This document shows, piece after piece, positions 15,707 to 26,047 of a DNA stretch of 64,000 nucleotides; within the stretch, counting starts at the first letter, position 1, and every line of letters begins with the position of its first letter. Made by a program: the position numbers and the translations under genes. The DNA lies in contig JAKTNI010000005.1 in NCBI GenBank assembly GCA_029593505.1, forward strand, positions 42,019 through 106,018, read 5' to 3'. The notes beneath the pieces are model-generated. The model was not told the origin of the DNA. It searched no databases and saw nothing but the letters and a program-made list of their open reading frames with translations. The stretch is from Streptococcus suis (GTDB lineage Bacteria; Bacillota; Bacilli; Lactobacillales; Streptococcaceae).

Positions 15707-15734
15707 TTGACATTATTTTTGCTTATGATATTAT
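15707..15734 (+). promoter_or_regulatory. ilvB promoter
   Basis: TTGACA, 16-bp spacer with TATGA just before TATTAT (extended -10). The start would be ~15741, leaving a ~30-base leader. This is too short for a T-box or peptide attenuator. Confidence 0.85.
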
Positions 15735-15769
15735 ATTGAGAAATATATTTTCAGAAGGGAGGAATATTC

Positions 15770-17473
15770 GTGCAAGAAATTTTATTAGATCAGCCACGTT
15801 CAGGTTCTTATTTAATTTTAGATACATTGCATCAATTGGGGATCGATCTTGTTTTTGGTTACCCCGGTGGAGCAGTACTACCTTTGTATGATGCGATTTA
15901 TCAATATAAAGGTATCCAGCATGTATTGGCTCGACATGAGCAGGGAGCGGTCCATGAGGCAGAAGGATATGCTAAGTCATCAGGAAAGGTGGGTGTGGCG
16001 ATCGTTACATCAGGGCCAGGAGCGACTAATGCGATAACAGGGATTGCAGATGCTATGGGAGACAGTGTTCCGCTTTTGGTATTTACAGGTCAAGTGGCAA
16101 CGCGGGGAATTGGTAAAGATGCTTTTCAGGAAGCGGATGTTTTGGGAATGACGATGCCCATTACTAAGTACAACTACCAGATAAGAGATACAGCTGATAT
16201 TCCTCGTGTGATTACTGAAGCTTTGCATATTGCAACGACGGGACGTCCGGGACCAGTTGTCATAGATATTCCAAAAGATGTTCAAGAACGAATAGTTGAA
16301 TCGTATTATGATCCAACAGTACACTTACCTAGTTATCAACCGACTATTGAACCAAATGTTCTTCAAGTAAAAAAAATACTTCAGCAATTGACGAAAGCTA
16401 AAAAACCGGTTATTTTGGCAGGTGGTGGTGTTAATTATGCGAATGCTAATGAGGAGTTAGTGGTTTTTGCAGAACGCTATCAGATACCAGTTGTTTCTAC
16501 GTTATTGGGTTTAGGAGCTATTCCAATTGAACATACCCTATCTTTAGCAATGGGGGGAATGCATGGTTCCTATGCTGCGAATATAGCGATGAACGAGGCT
16601 GATTACATCATTAATATCGGAGCTCGTTTTGACGATCGTTTAACAGGTAATCCTGCTACATATGCAACACATGCAACGGTAGCTCATATTGATATTGATC
16701 CTGCTGAGATTGGAAAAGTTGTCAAAACAGCTATTCCAGTTGTTGGAGATGCTAAGGCTACATTGACAGCTCTTCTAGCACTAAAGAAAGTTGATACGGA
16801 TTATGCTGATTGGACCAAGGAAGTATTAGAAAATAAACGTCGATCACCGTTTTGGTATGATACAGATTCGGAATGTATCAAACCACAAGAGGTTATCGCA
16901 TTGATTGGTCAATTAACGAAAGGGGATGCTATTGTTGTTACAGATGTTGGACAACATCAGATGTGGGCAGCTCAATTTTATCCGTATAAACATGCTCGTC
17001 AGTTGGTAACATCAGGTGGTATGGGGACGATGGGATTTGGTATTCCAGCTGCTATCGGTGCTAAATTAGCGAATCCTGATAGAGAGGTAATTGTTTTTGT
17101 TGGAGATGGTGGGTTCCAAATGACCAATCAAGAACTAGCAATTTTGAATGGTTATGGAGTTCCGATTAAAGTTGTTTTGCTGAATAATCACTCATTAGGA
17201 ATGGTTAGACAATGGCAAGAATCATTTTATGAAGAACGTCGCAGTCAGTCGGTATTTGATGCAGAGCCAAACTTTCAATTATTAGCAGAAGCTTATGGCA
17301 TTAGCCACTATAGTTTTGACAATCCAGCTACGTTGGCAGAGGATATGAAGGTCATTTTAGAAGATAAACCGATGCTTGTTGAAGTGCATATTTCACGTTC
17401 GGAGCATGTATATCCTATGGTACCAGCTGGAAAGAGTAATGCGGAAATGTTGGGGGTGAAGTTTAATGCGTAG
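15770..17473 (+). CDS. ilvB: Acetolactate synthase large subunit
   Basis: 567 residues from a GTG with GGGAGG upstream. The TPP-dependent enzyme has FGYPGGAVLPLYDA at the N-terminus, the catalytic Glu in RHEQGAVHEAEGYA, a central FAD domain, and the TPP/Mg motif VGDGGFQMTNQEL ending in LNN. It condenses pyruvate (or pyruvate and 2-ketobutyrate) as the first common step of valine, leucine and isoleucine synthesis. It overlaps ilvN by 8 bases, so the subunits are coupled. It is the biosynthetic type with a regulatory subunit, not the catabolic AlsS. Confidence 0.96.
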   Translation: MQEILLDQPRSGSYLILDTLHQLGIDLVFGYPGGAVLPLYDAIYQYKGIQHVLARHEQGAVHEAEGYAKSSGKVGVAIVTSGPGATNAITGIADAMGDSVPLLVFTGQVATRGIGKDAFQEADVLGMTMPITKYNYQIRDTADIPRVITEALHIATTGRPGPVVIDIPKDVQERIVESYYDPTVHLPSYQPTIEPNVLQVKKILQQLTKAKKPVILAGGGVNYANANEELVVFAERYQIPVVSTLLGLGAIPIEHTLSLAMGGMHGSYAANIAMNEADYIINIGARFDDRLTGNPATYATHATVAHIDIDPAEIGKVVKTAIPVVGDAKATLTALLALKKVDTDYADWTKEVLENKRRSPFWYDTDSECIKPQEVIALIGQLTKGDAIVVTDVGQHQMWAAQFYPYKHARQLVTSGGMGTMGFGIPAAIGAKLANPDREVIVFVGDGGFQMTNQELAILNGYGVPIKVVLLNNHSLGMVRQWQESFYEERRSQSVFDAEPNFQLLAEAYGISHYSFDNPATLAEDMKVILEDKPMLVEVHISRSEHVYPMVPAGKSNAEMLGVKFNA

Positions 17474-17942
17474 AATATTGACAGCGACATTACGAAATTC
17501 TTCAGGCGTTCTCAACCGATTTACAGGTGTCTTATCTCGGCGTCAAATCAATATAGAGTCTATTTCAGTTGGACAAACAGAAGTGGTAGATGTTTCACGA
17601 GTAACTGTCATTGTGGACGTAGCGAATCATGATGAAGTGGAACAGATTATCAAACAACTTAATCGATTGATCGACGTTGTCCAAGTACGCGATTTAACAG
17701 ATATTCCACATTTGGAACGAGAAACCATTCTTATCAAAATAGTGGCTCCACCAGTTAAGCGAGCAGAAATACTAGCTATGATCCAACCTTTTAGAGCTAG
17801 TGTTGTGGATGTGGCTCTTAATACGATTACGATTCAGATGACAGGAGACGGTGATAAAATTGAAGCTTTACTCAGAGTGCTTCAATCGTATGGTATAAAA
17901 AAGATTGCAAGAACTGGTACAACTGCTTTTGGTAGAGATTGA
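17466..17942 (+). CDS. ilvN: Acetolactate synthase regulatory subunit
   Basis: 158 residues. An N-terminal ACT domain (residues ~4-75: TATLRNSSGVLNRFTGVLSR, then INIESISVGQTE) binds valine, and a C-terminal ~75-residue domain contacts IlvB. It confers feedback inhibition. It starts inside the last codons of ilvB and ends 61 bp before ilvC. Confidence 0.95.
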   Translation: MRRILTATLRNSSGVLNRFTGVLSRRQINIESISVGQTEVVDVSRVTVIVDVANHDEVEQIIKQLNRLIDVVQVRDLTDIPHLERETILIKIVAPPVKRAEILAMIQPFRASVVDVALNTITIQMTGDGDKIEALLRVLQSYGIKKIARTGTTAFGRD

Positions 17943-17970
17943 CACGTTTGCGAAGATATTTTAAGTGTAA

Positions 17971-19026
<1,056 letters not shown>

Positions 19027-19175
19027 AGTTCTTGAAATAATGAAAGATTATCTGGGTGGTTTGGGTTAAAGAAATGTAAGCCTGATATTATTTCTCAAGC
19101 TTATTTGCTTATGAAAAGGTCAGAGGCATAATCGACTACCTGAGTTAAGAGTAGTTATATTGTTCATTAACAGAT

Positions 19176-19214
19176 AAGTGTATGGGTAGTGTATCTACCG
19201 ATACACTTTATTTT
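19176..19214 (+). terminator. Terminator in the ilvC-ilvA gap
   Basis: AAGTGTATGGGTA pairs with TACCGATACACTT (one mismatch), followed by a T-rich stretch. The 331-bp gap 19027-19357 otherwise shows nothing but AT-rich text, with a likely ilvA -10 (TACAAT preceded by TTTGC) near 19324. ilvA is therefore probably a separate transcript. Confidence 0.65.
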
Positions 19215-19357
19215 ACATTTTTGGTGATGTCTAGGGGATATGCGATAATGATAAGACTATAACATATCTCTTAGAATACATTAAAATTTTATGTTTTTAC
19301 TGGAATTTTTTTGTAAAATTTGCTACAATAATATATAGAAAGCGTTTAGTAATAAAT

Positions 19358-20608
19358 ATGGTTACAGCAAAAAAAGTAGAGCAGGCCTATGCTGTTCTAA
19401 AGGATGTCGTTCTCCGAACTCCAATGGATTATAGTCGGTATTTATCAGAAAAATACGATGCAAGAATCTATATTAAGCGTGAAAATGAACAACGTGTTCG
19501 TTCTTTTAAAATTCGAGGCGCTTATTATGCCATTTCTCAATTATCAGAGCAAGAAAAGTCACAAGGTGTTGTCTGTGCTTCGGCAGGGAATCATGCCCAA
19601 GGTGTTGCTTACACGTGTCAAGAAATGAAAATTCCTGCAACGATCTTCATGCCAAATACAACTCCTCAGCAGAAAGTTGGGCAGGTAAAGTTTTTTGGTG
19701 GAGATTATGTTGATATTCGTCTTGTAGGTGATACTTTTGATGAGTCGGCTCAAGCAGCACAGAAATACACTCAAGAAAGTGGAAAAATCTTCATTGATCC
19801 ATTTGATGATGTTAACGTACAGGCAGGTCAAGGTACAGTTGCTTATGAGATTTTGGAAGATGCGAGAGAGCAGATGCTTCATTTTGACCAACTATTTGTT
19901 CCCGTTGGTGGAGGTGGTTTAGTTGCTGGAGTAGCTGCTTATATGAAAGATCAAGCACCTGACATTCAGATTATTGGTGTTGAAGCAAGTGGAGCGCGCT
20001 CTATGAAAGCTGCTTTTGATAAAGGTCGCCCTGTCAAGTTACCAGAAATTGATAAGTTTGCAGATGGCATTGCGGTTCAAAAAGTAGGAAAATCAACCTA
20101 TGAGATTGCACGTAAGCATATAGATTTGTTAATTGGTGTTGATGAAGGATGGATTTCAGGAACGATTTTAGATTTGTATTCTAAGTTGGGGATTGTTGCT
20201 GAACCAGCAGGAGCGGCGACTATTGCAGCTCTTGAAGTGGTGAAGGATCAAATTAAAGGTCAGACGATTTGTTGCATTATTTCGGGTGGTAATAATGATA
20301 TCAACCGTATGCCTGAGATGGAAGAAAGAGCACTGATTTATGACGGAATTAAGCATTATTTCGTTGTGAATTTTCCACAGCGTCCTGGAGCTCTTAGAGA
20401 GTTTGTAAATGACATTTTAGGACCTAATGATGATATTACTCGTTTTGAATATATTAAGCGAGCTAATAAAGGGACTGGACCTGTTCTGATAGGTATCGCT
20501 TTAGGAGATAAGAACGACTATACGCAGTTTATTACTCGGTTGGAAGCATTTGATGCTCACTACATCAATTTGCATGAAAACGATTCGCTTTATAAAATGT
20601 TAGTTTAA
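19358..20608 (+). CDS. ilvA: Threonine deaminase (short form)
   Basis: 416 residues. The PLP lysine lies in RSFKIRGAYYA, the phosphate loop is PVGGGGLVAGVA, and SAGNHAQGVAY is the substrate loop. After residue ~335 a single ACT-like domain (HYFVVNFPQRPGALREFVND) replaces the two-domain regulatory part of E. coli IlvA, which is usual in Firmicutes. It makes 2-ketobutyrate, the isoleucine-specific precursor for IlvBN. Its start has only a weak upstream ribosome site (GAAAG). Confidence 0.95.
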   Translation: MVTAKKVEQAYAVLKDVVLRTPMDYSRYLSEKYDARIYIKRENEQRVRSFKIRGAYYAISQLSEQEKSQGVVCASAGNHAQGVAYTCQEMKIPATIFMPNTTPQQKVGQVKFFGGDYVDIRLVGDTFDESAQAAQKYTQESGKIFIDPFDDVNVQAGQGTVAYEILEDAREQMLHFDQLFVPVGGGGLVAGVAAYMKDQAPDIQIIGVEASGARSMKAAFDKGRPVKLPEIDKFADGIAVQKVGKSTYEIARKHIDLLIGVDEGWISGTILDLYSKLGIVAEPAGAATIAALEVVKDQIKGQTICCIISGGNNDINRMPEMEERALIYDGIKHYFVVNFPQRPGALREFVNDILGPNDDITRFEYIKRANKGTGPVLIGIALGDKNDYTQFITRLEAFDAHYINLHENDSLYKMLV

Positions 20609-20620
20609 GGGAGGATTTGT

Positions 20621-21517
20621 ATGTTTTTTGGTGCATATATTGTTGTATTTTTACTATTATTGTTGGTTGCTTTGGTATTATTGATATCGGGTCTTTATGT
20701 TGTCAAACAGCAAACAGTTGCGATTATTGAGCGTTTTGGTAAATATCAAAAGACCTCTACATCTGGAATTAATTTCAAAATACCTTTTGGTGTAGATGTG
20801 ATTGCAGCTCGTATTCAGTTGCGTATGTTGCAAAGTGAGATTGTGGTAGAAACTAAAACGCGAGACAATGTGTTTGTGACGATGAATGTAGCCACACAGT
20901 ATCGGGTAAATGAGAATAACGTTACCGATGCTTATTATAAGCTCATGCATCCTGAAGCACAGATTAAATCGTATATTGAAGATGCATTGCGTTCTTCAGT
21001 TCCTAAATTGACTTTGGATGAATTGTTTGAGAAAAAAGATGAGATTGCTCTTGAAGTACAAAAGCAAGTAGCAGAAGAAATGTCGACATACGGCTATGTC
21101 ATTGTTAAAACCCTGATTACTAAAGTGGAGCCTGATGCTGAAGTAAAACAATCAATGAATGAAATTAACGCAGCGCAACGAAAACGTGTAGCTGCTCAAG
21201 AGTTGGCAGAAGCTGACAAGATTAAGATCGTAACGGCGGCAGAAGCAGAAGCAGAAAAAGATCGCTTACATGGTGTCGGTATTGCTGAGCAACGTAAAGC
21301 GATTGTAGATGGCTTGGCGGATTCTATTCGTGAGTTGAAGGATTCAAATGTCAATGTATCTGAGGAGCAGATTATGTCTATTTTATTGGTCAATCAGTAT
21401 TTAGATACCTTGAATAATTTTGCGCAAGGAGGAAATCAGACCATTTTCCTTCCAGCCAATCCAGAAGGTATTGAGGATATTCGTACGCAGATACTATCTT
21501 CTTTAAAAGTGAAGTAA
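20621..21517 (+). CDS. SPFH/stomatin-like membrane protein
   Basis: 298 residues. One N-terminal TM helix (~5-27), then the band-7 domain starting QQTVAIIERFGKYQKTSTSGIN, then an Ala/Glu-rich coiled coil (AAEAEAEKDRLHGVGIAEQ, ~195-225) of the kind that drives ring assembly. It resembles stomatin/slipin proteins of microdomains. It starts 12 bp after ilvA with GGGAGG and is probably co-transcribed, with no obvious link to isoleucine. Cellular role not predictable beyond membrane organisation or protease partnering. Confidence 0.85.
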   Translation: MFFGAYIVVFLLLLLVALVLLISGLYVVKQQTVAIIERFGKYQKTSTSGINFKIPFGVDVIAARIQLRMLQSEIVVETKTRDNVFVTMNVATQYRVNENNVTDAYYKLMHPEAQIKSYIEDALRSSVPKLTLDELFEKKDEIALEVQKQVAEEMSTYGYVIVKTLITKVEPDAEVKQSMNEINAAQRKRVAAQELAEADKIKIVTAAEAEAEKDRLHGVGIAEQRKAIVDGLADSIRELKDSNVNVSEEQIMSILLVNQYLDTLNNFAQGGNQTIFLPANPEGIEDIRTQILSSLKVK

Positions 21518-21539
21518 TGGTAAAAGCCGAACAATTTGC

Positions 21540-21569
21540 TTGACAAAATAGGTTTACTTATATTATACT
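21540..21569 (+). promoter_or_regulatory. Promoter of the small HTH gene
   Basis: TTGACA, 18-bp spacer, TATACT; 33 bp before the ATG. Confidence 0.75.
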
Positions 21570-21602
21570 AAATCGCATAAACAAATAAGAAAGGGGTTTC
21601 TC

Positions 21603-21812
21603 ATGACTAGTTACGAAAAAGTGGCTGCAGTTGTTGAATGGGTACGTGAAAAGAAAATCACAGGCTACCGCATCAGTAAAGAAACAAATGCTCGTGAAAT
21701 GTCAGTTATTGCTCTTGCACAAGGTCGTGCTAAAATTGATAACATTTCATTTGCAACTGCTTTGGGGTTGATTGATTTTTACGATAAAAACCACAAAAAA
21801 TTTGAAAAATAA
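21603..21812 (+). CDS. Small HTH-like protein
   Basis: 69 residues. EKKITGYRISKETNAREMSV followed by IALAQGRAKIDNISFATA has the spacing of a Cro/C1-type helix-turn-helix with almost no additional domain. It is probably a DNA-binding adaptor or regulator of unknown targets. It has its own promoter and a terminator 35 bp downstream, and AAAGGGG before the start. Confidence 0.65.
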   Translation: MTSYEKVAAVVEWVREKKITGYRISKETNAREMSVIALAQGRAKIDNISFATALGLIDFYDKNHKKFEK

Positions 21813-21846
21813 ATCTAAATCTGAGTATTTAGACAGATTGTTTAAG

Positions 21847-21873
21847 GAGGAGTTCATGTGAACTTCTCTTTTT
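21847..21873 (+). terminator. Terminator of the small HTH gene
   Basis: GAGGAGTTCA/TGAACTTCTC hairpin with a T tract. Confidence 0.75.
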
Positions 21874-21891
21874 ATGTTCTCGAAATACTAT

Positions 21892-21928
21892 AAAAAACTA
21901 CCCACTCTTTTGGGGTAGGTAGTTTTTT
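21892..21928. terminator. Terminator of glnPQ (works on both strands)
   Basis: AAAAAACTACC...GGTAGTTTTTT. The T tract on the minus strand serves glnQ, whose stop is 2 bp away. Confidence 0.85.
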
Positions 21929-21929
21929 C

Positions 21930-22673
21930 TTATCCTAAGAAGCGTTTGAGAAACTCGCGTGTCCGCTCCTCTTTAGGGTGTTCAAAAATTTGCTGAGGAG
22001 TTCCTTCTTCGGCGATGACTCCTTTGTCCATAAATATGATACGGTCAGATACATCGCGTGCAAATTCCATTTCATGAGTTACGATAACCATTGTTAAGCC
22101 TGACTTTGCTAAGTCTTTCATTGTTTTAAGAACTTCACCGACCATTTCTGGGTCAAGAGCTGAAGTTGGTTCATCGAATAGGATAACTTCAGGGTCAACA
22201 GATAAAGCGCGAGCAATAGCTACACGTTGTTTTTGTCCACCGGAGAGCTGGTTTGGTTTAGCTAACCAATATTGCTCGGTCATTCCGACTTTATTGAGGT
22301 TTTCTTTAGCTATTTTCTCTGCCTCAGTACGATCGCGTTTTAGTACAGTTGTTTGTGCAACGATTGCATTTTCTAAGACATTGAGATTATTGAAGAGATT
22401 GAAAGATTGGAAAACCATTCCCAGTTTTTCACGGTAGAGATTAAGGTCGTAACCTTTGGCGAGGACATCTTGTCCATGATAGAGAATTTGTCCTTCAGTT
22501 GGTGTTTCTAAGAGATTGATAGAACGAAGAAGGGTTGATTTTCCAGATCCAGATGAACCGATGATGGAAATAACCTCTCCTTTTTTGACAGTGACAGAAA
22601 TATCCTTGAGAACTTGATTCTGTCCATAAGATTTCTTGAGATTGTTGATTTCTAAGATGGTAGTATTAGTCAT
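21930..22673 (-). CDS. glnQ: Polar amino-acid ABC transporter ATPase
   Basis: 247 residues from ATG at 22673, after GGAGG; the longer frame to 22739 lies inside the upstream gene. Walker [10 protein letters not shown], signature [15 protein letters not shown], Walker [15 protein letters not shown] and the switch His in VIVTHEMEF are all present. It powers the fused binding-protein/permease encoded just upstream, whose 3' end it overlaps by 8 bases. Substrate probably glutamine or a related polar amino acid. Confidence 0.92.
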   Translation of the reverse strand: MTNTTILEINNLKKSYGQNQVLKDISVTVKKGEVISIIGSSGSGKSTLLRSINLLETPTEGQILYHGQDVLAKGYDLNLYREKLGMVFQSFNLFNNLNVLENAIVAQTTVLKRDRTEAEKIAKENLNKVGMTEQYWLAKPNQLSGGQKQRVAIARALSVDPEVILFDEPTSALDPEMVGEVLKTMKDLAKSGLTMVIVTHEMEFARDVSDRIIFMDKGVIAEEGTPQQIFEHPKEERTREFLKRFLG

Positions 22674-24228
22674 TGAGAACCTCCACTTGCATTTGATTAG
22701 CTCCTGTTGTATAAGTATCTGTGTCAAATCGTTTTTCAAACAAACGCAAGATACGGGTTACGGTAAATGTTAGAATGAAGTAGATAATCGCAATAACTGT
22801 AAAGGTTTGGAAGTATTGATAGGTCTGAGTTGCAACTGTATTTCCAGAGAAATAGAGCTCAACTACAGAAATAACATTCAATACAGAGGTATCTTTGATA
22901 TTGATGACAAACTCATTACCTGTTGCTGGCAAAATATTGCGGATAACTTGTGGAAGCACGATTTTACGCATAGTTTGGTTATGGGTAAAGCCGAGTGCAG
23001 TAGCTGCTTCGAATTGCCCTTTGTCCACTGCAAAGATACCACCACGGACAATCTCGCTCATGTAGGCACCTGTGTTGATAGATACAATGAAGATGGCCGC
23101 TAGCGTTCGATCAAGATTTAAACCAAATGCTTGGGCAGTTCCATAGTAAATAACCATTGATTGTACAATCATTGGGGTACCACGAAACACTTCGATATAT
23201 ATATTTATGAGCCAACTCAATAGTTTTTGTCCAATAGCCAAGATATGATTTGTAGCTTTTGGTGCTGTACGGAAAACTCCAATCAATAGGCCGATTGCGG
23301 TACCGATGATAGTTCCTAGAATAGAAATTAGGAGTGTCATACCCGTACCACGAAGCAGCTGTTGCCAGTTATTGATTACAATGGTCCATACTTGGTTGAA
23401 GAAGCTTGGTTTTTCATCGGTTGCTTCCTCAGCAGGTTGGTTTTCAATCATCTGGTCCATAAGAGCTATTTGGCCATCTTCTGTAAGTGTAGCAAGAACT
23501 TGATTGACCTGTGTGATACGTGGGTCATCTTGGCGCATACCGACAGCGATGGTCACATCTTCTGCATTTGTTTCAAAACCATTTTTCAAATCGACCATTT
23601 TGAACGCCTTATTCGCCGCTTCAGCTGTGCGTCCTTCTGGACGTTCAGAAACATAGGCGTCAATGATGCCTGCTTCTAATGCTTGACGGATTTGTGAAAA
23701 ATCCCCCATGGCAGTTTGTTTGTTTGCTCCCTCTATCTGATCAATTAAATCATAGAGATAAACCCCTTGTTGAGCTGTGATTTTTGCTTTTTCAAAGTCA
23801 GTCAAGCTTGTTGCAGATGCGTACTTGCTATCTGCTCGAACAACTAAGGTTGGGATAGACGTGTAGTAGCTATCTGAAAAAGCAATTTCTTTTTTACGTT
23901 CTTCGGTAGGGCTCATGCCGGCGATGATCATATCAATCTTTCCAGATGTTAGGGCTGGAACCAGGCCCTCCCATTTGGTTTTCACTACCAAGAGTTTTTT
24001 GTCCATAGATGTAGCAATTTTTTTCGCTATTTGAACATCGTAACCATTGGCAAATTGATTGGTCCCTTCAATAGGAACAGCGCCGTTACTGTCATCTTCT
24101 TGAGTCCAGTTAAATGGGGCATAGGCTGCTTCCATGCCAACCCGTAGGTATTCATCTGCTCTGACACCAGTCGCTGTAGAAAAAATAGCAAGAAGTGTAA
24201 GCAGAAATATACTAAGTTTATATTTCAT
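22666..24228 (-). CDS. glnP: Fused substrate-binding protein and permease for polar amino acids
   Basis: 520 residues in one chain: a signal peptide (~1-24), a family-3 solute-binding domain (~25-265, with EAAYAPFNW near the start and [20 protein letters not shown]), then a permease domain (~280-510) with the EAA loop [20 protein letters not shown]. The binding domain is thus tethered to the membrane, as in the lactococcal GlnP type; only one binding domain is seen here, where GlnP of L. lactis has two. Glutamine or glutamate is a likely substrate, not proven. Confidence 0.92.
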   Translation of the reverse strand: MKYKLSIFLLTLLAIFSTATGVRADEYLRVGMEAAYAPFNWTQEDDSNGAVPIEGTNQFANGYDVQIAKKIATSMDKKLLVVKTKWEGLVPALTSGKIDMIIAGMSPTEERKKEIAFSDSYYTSIPTLVVRADSKYASATSLTDFEKAKITAQQGVYLYDLIDQIEGANKQTAMGDFSQIRQALEAGIIDAYVSERPEGRTAEAANKAFKMVDLKNGFETNAEDVTIAVGMRQDDPRITQVNQVLATLTEDGQIALMDQMIENQPAEEATDEKPSFFNQVWTIVINNWQQLLRGTGMTLLISILGTIIGTAIGLLIGVFRTAPKATNHILAIGQKLLSWLINIYIEVFRGTPMIVQSMVIYYGTAQAFGLNLDRTLAAIFIVSINTGAYMSEIVRGGIFAVDKGQFEAATALGFTHNQTMRKIVLPQVIRNILPATGNEFVINIKDTSVLNVISVVELYFSGNTVATQTYQYFQTFTVIAIIYFILTFTVTRILRLFEKRFDTDTYTTGANQMQVEVLND

Positions 24229-24251
24229 AATGTCTCCTTATTATAGATGGT

Positions 24252-24281
24252 ATTGTACCATTTTATTAAAAATTCTGACAA
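24252..24281 (-). promoter_or_regulatory. glnPQ promoter
   Basis: On the minus strand TTGTCA, 18-bp spacer, TACAAT preceded by TGG. The -10 is 24 bp before the glnP start. Confidence 0.6.
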
Positions 24282-24318
24282 ATTTCAATATACTCATACT
24301 ATGAATGTGTTGTTTTTT

Positions 24319-24329
24319 TATGATATAAT
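24319..24329 (+). promoter_or_regulatory. Extended -10 of uppP
   Basis: TATGA-TATAAT, 28 bp before the ATG; no good -35 is seen. Confidence 0.7.
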
Positions 24330-24356
24330 GGAAAAAGTAGAAAAAAGGAGCTTTGT

Positions 24357-25193
24357 ATGCTATTAGAATTATTAAAAGCTATATTTTTAGGAATCATTGA
24401 GGGGATTACAGAGTGGTTGCCGATATCTTCTACGGGGCATTTGATTTTAGTTCAAGAATTTGTAAAGTTGAATCAGAGTAATCAGTTTGTGGAGATGTTT
24501 AATATTGTCATTCAGTTGGGGGCTATCTTGGCCGTGATGACGATCTATTTTAAGAAGTTAAATCCTTTTCAAGCTGGTAAAACCAAACGTGAGATTCAAT
24601 TGACGTGGCAATTATGGGCAAAAGTGGTACTTGCGTGTATTCCGTCTATTTTGATTGCAGTTCCGTTGGATAATTGGTTTGAAGCACATTTTAGTTTCAT
24701 GGTGCCGATTGCGATTGCATTGATTGTTTATGGAGTTGCATTTATTTGGATTGAAAAACGAAATCAAGCTGTTCAACCTAAGGTTCAGGAATTAGCTAAA
24801 ATGTCTTATAAAACAGCCTTTTTGATAGGTTGTTTCCAAGTATTGAGTATTGTTCCAGGAACCAGTCGTTCTGGTGCTACGATTTTGGGAGCCATTATTT
24901 TGGGAACGAGTCGCGCAGTGGCAGCAGATTTTACATTTTTCCTAGCGATTCCAACGATGTTCGGCTATAGTGGTTTGAAAGCTGCGAAATATTTTTTAGA
25001 TGGAAATCGTTTAACAATTGGGCAGTTTTTCATTTTGTTAGTAGCAAGTGTGACCGCTTATTTTGTGTCACTTGTAGTTATTCGCTTTTTGACTGATTTT
25101 ATTAAGAAACATGATTTTACAGTATTTGGCTACTATCGTATTGTATTGGGGGCAGTATTGCTAGTGTATTCTTTTATTACATTTTTGTTTTAA
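24357..25193 (+). CDS. uppP: Undecaprenyl-diphosphate phosphatase
   Basis: 278 residues, about eight TM segments. [19 protein letters not shown] and [10 protein letters not shown] are the two signature motifs of the BacA/UppP family, which form the active site. It recycles undecaprenyl pyrophosphate to the monophosphate lipid carrier for peptidoglycan and wall polymers and gives bacitracin tolerance. Single gene with AAAGGAG ribosome site; it is close to tagO, which uses the same carrier. Confidence 0.96.
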   Translation: MLLELLKAIFLGIIEGITEWLPISSTGHLILVQEFVKLNQSNQFVEMFNIVIQLGAILAVMTIYFKKLNPFQAGKTKREIQLTWQLWAKVVLACIPSILIAVPLDNWFEAHFSFMVPIAIALIVYGVAFIWIEKRNQAVQPKVQELAKMSYKTAFLIGCFQVLSIVPGTSRSGATILGAIILGTSRAVAADFTFFLAIPTMFGYSGLKAAKYFLDGNRLTIGQFFILLVASVTAYFVSLVVIRFLTDFIKKHDFTVFGYYRIVLGAVLLVYSFITFLF

Positions 25194-25217
25194 AAAGTGG
25201 GGAAACCTGCTTTTTTT

Positions 25218-25246
25218 TTGTCTTTCAAGCCTCCTTTTAGTATAAT
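25218..25246 (+). promoter_or_regulatory. mecA promoter
   Basis: TTGTCT, 17-bp spacer, TATAAT. The -35 lies at the end of the T tract of a weak hairpin after uppP (GTGGGGAAACCTGC, 25196-25210). Confidence 0.65.
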
Positions 25247-25324
25247 GATGTGAGATATGTATGAGAATAGAAAAGAGTCATTGTCAAATAAAATAGGCGA
25301 ATGACAAATAGAGTGAGGTCTTTT

Positions 25325-26047
25325 ATGAAAGTAAAGCAAATTAGTGATTCAACATTAAAAATCACGATAAAATTAGATGATTTGGAAGAGCGAGGGATGG
25401 AACTTTCTGATTTTCTGATTCCACAAGAAAAAACAGAAGAATTTTTCTATGCTGTACTGGATGAACTGGATTTACCAATGACGTTTAGGGAAAGTGGAAT
25501 GCTGAGTTTTCGTGTAACACCTAAACCTGATAGAGTAGATATTTTTGTGACAAAATCAGAGATAGAACAAAATCTGGATTTTGATGAATTACCAGATTTG
25601 TCTGAATTGGGGAATGTTGCGAATATGACTCCAGAAGAATTTTTCAAGAGTTTGGAGCAGACTGTGCGTGAGAAGAGCTCTGGTGATAGTGTTGCTGTTC
25701 GTCATTTGGAAGAGGTGGAAAAAAATGAGGAGCTGGAACAAGGTGAACAAGAACGGTATATTTACTACATTTTAGAGTTTGCTAAGATTGAGGAAGTCTT
25801 AACATTTGTTCATACAGTAGACTATCCAGTTGAAGAGTCTGAGCTGTATAAGATGGAGGGACGTTACTACATGACTGTCCTAGTGAATGTTGAAGATCGT
25901 TCTAAGCAGTACCCAGATTATCTCTTAGCTCGAATGTTGGAATTTACAAATGATACTCAATTAACTAGACCGGTCTTACAAGAGCATGGAACACTTATAG
26001 TGCCAATTGCTGCCATTGAGGAATTAAGGAAGGTTAGTCTAGTATGA
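25325..26047 (+). CDS. mecA: Adaptor protein MecA
   Basis: 240 residues from ATG at 25325, with GAGG 6 bases upstream; the 8 codons before it lack a ribosome site. N-terminal substrate-recognition domain MKVKQISDSTLKITIKLDDL, an acidic linker rich in Glu (~110-145), and a C-terminal ClpC-binding domain beginning near ERYIYYILEF. It delivers proteins such as the competence factor ComX to ClpC/ClpP. It overlaps tagO by 4 bases (ATGA). Confidence 0.93.
   Translation: MKVKQISDSTLKITIKLDDLEERGMELSDFLIPQEKTEEFFYAVLDELDLPMTFRESGMLSFRVTPKPDRVDIFVTKSEIEQNLDFDELPDLSELGNVANMTPEEFFKSLEQTVREKSSGDSVAVRHLEEVEKNEELEQGEQERYIYYILEFAKIEEVLTFVHTVDYPVEESELYKMEGRYYMTVLVNVEDRSKQYPDYLLARMLEFTNDTQLTRPVLQEHGTLIVPIAAIEELRKVSLV

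Noticed and set aside
15735..15769. T-box or leader-peptide attenuator for ilvBNC
   Set aside because: The promoter leaves only ~30 bases before the start codon, too short for either.
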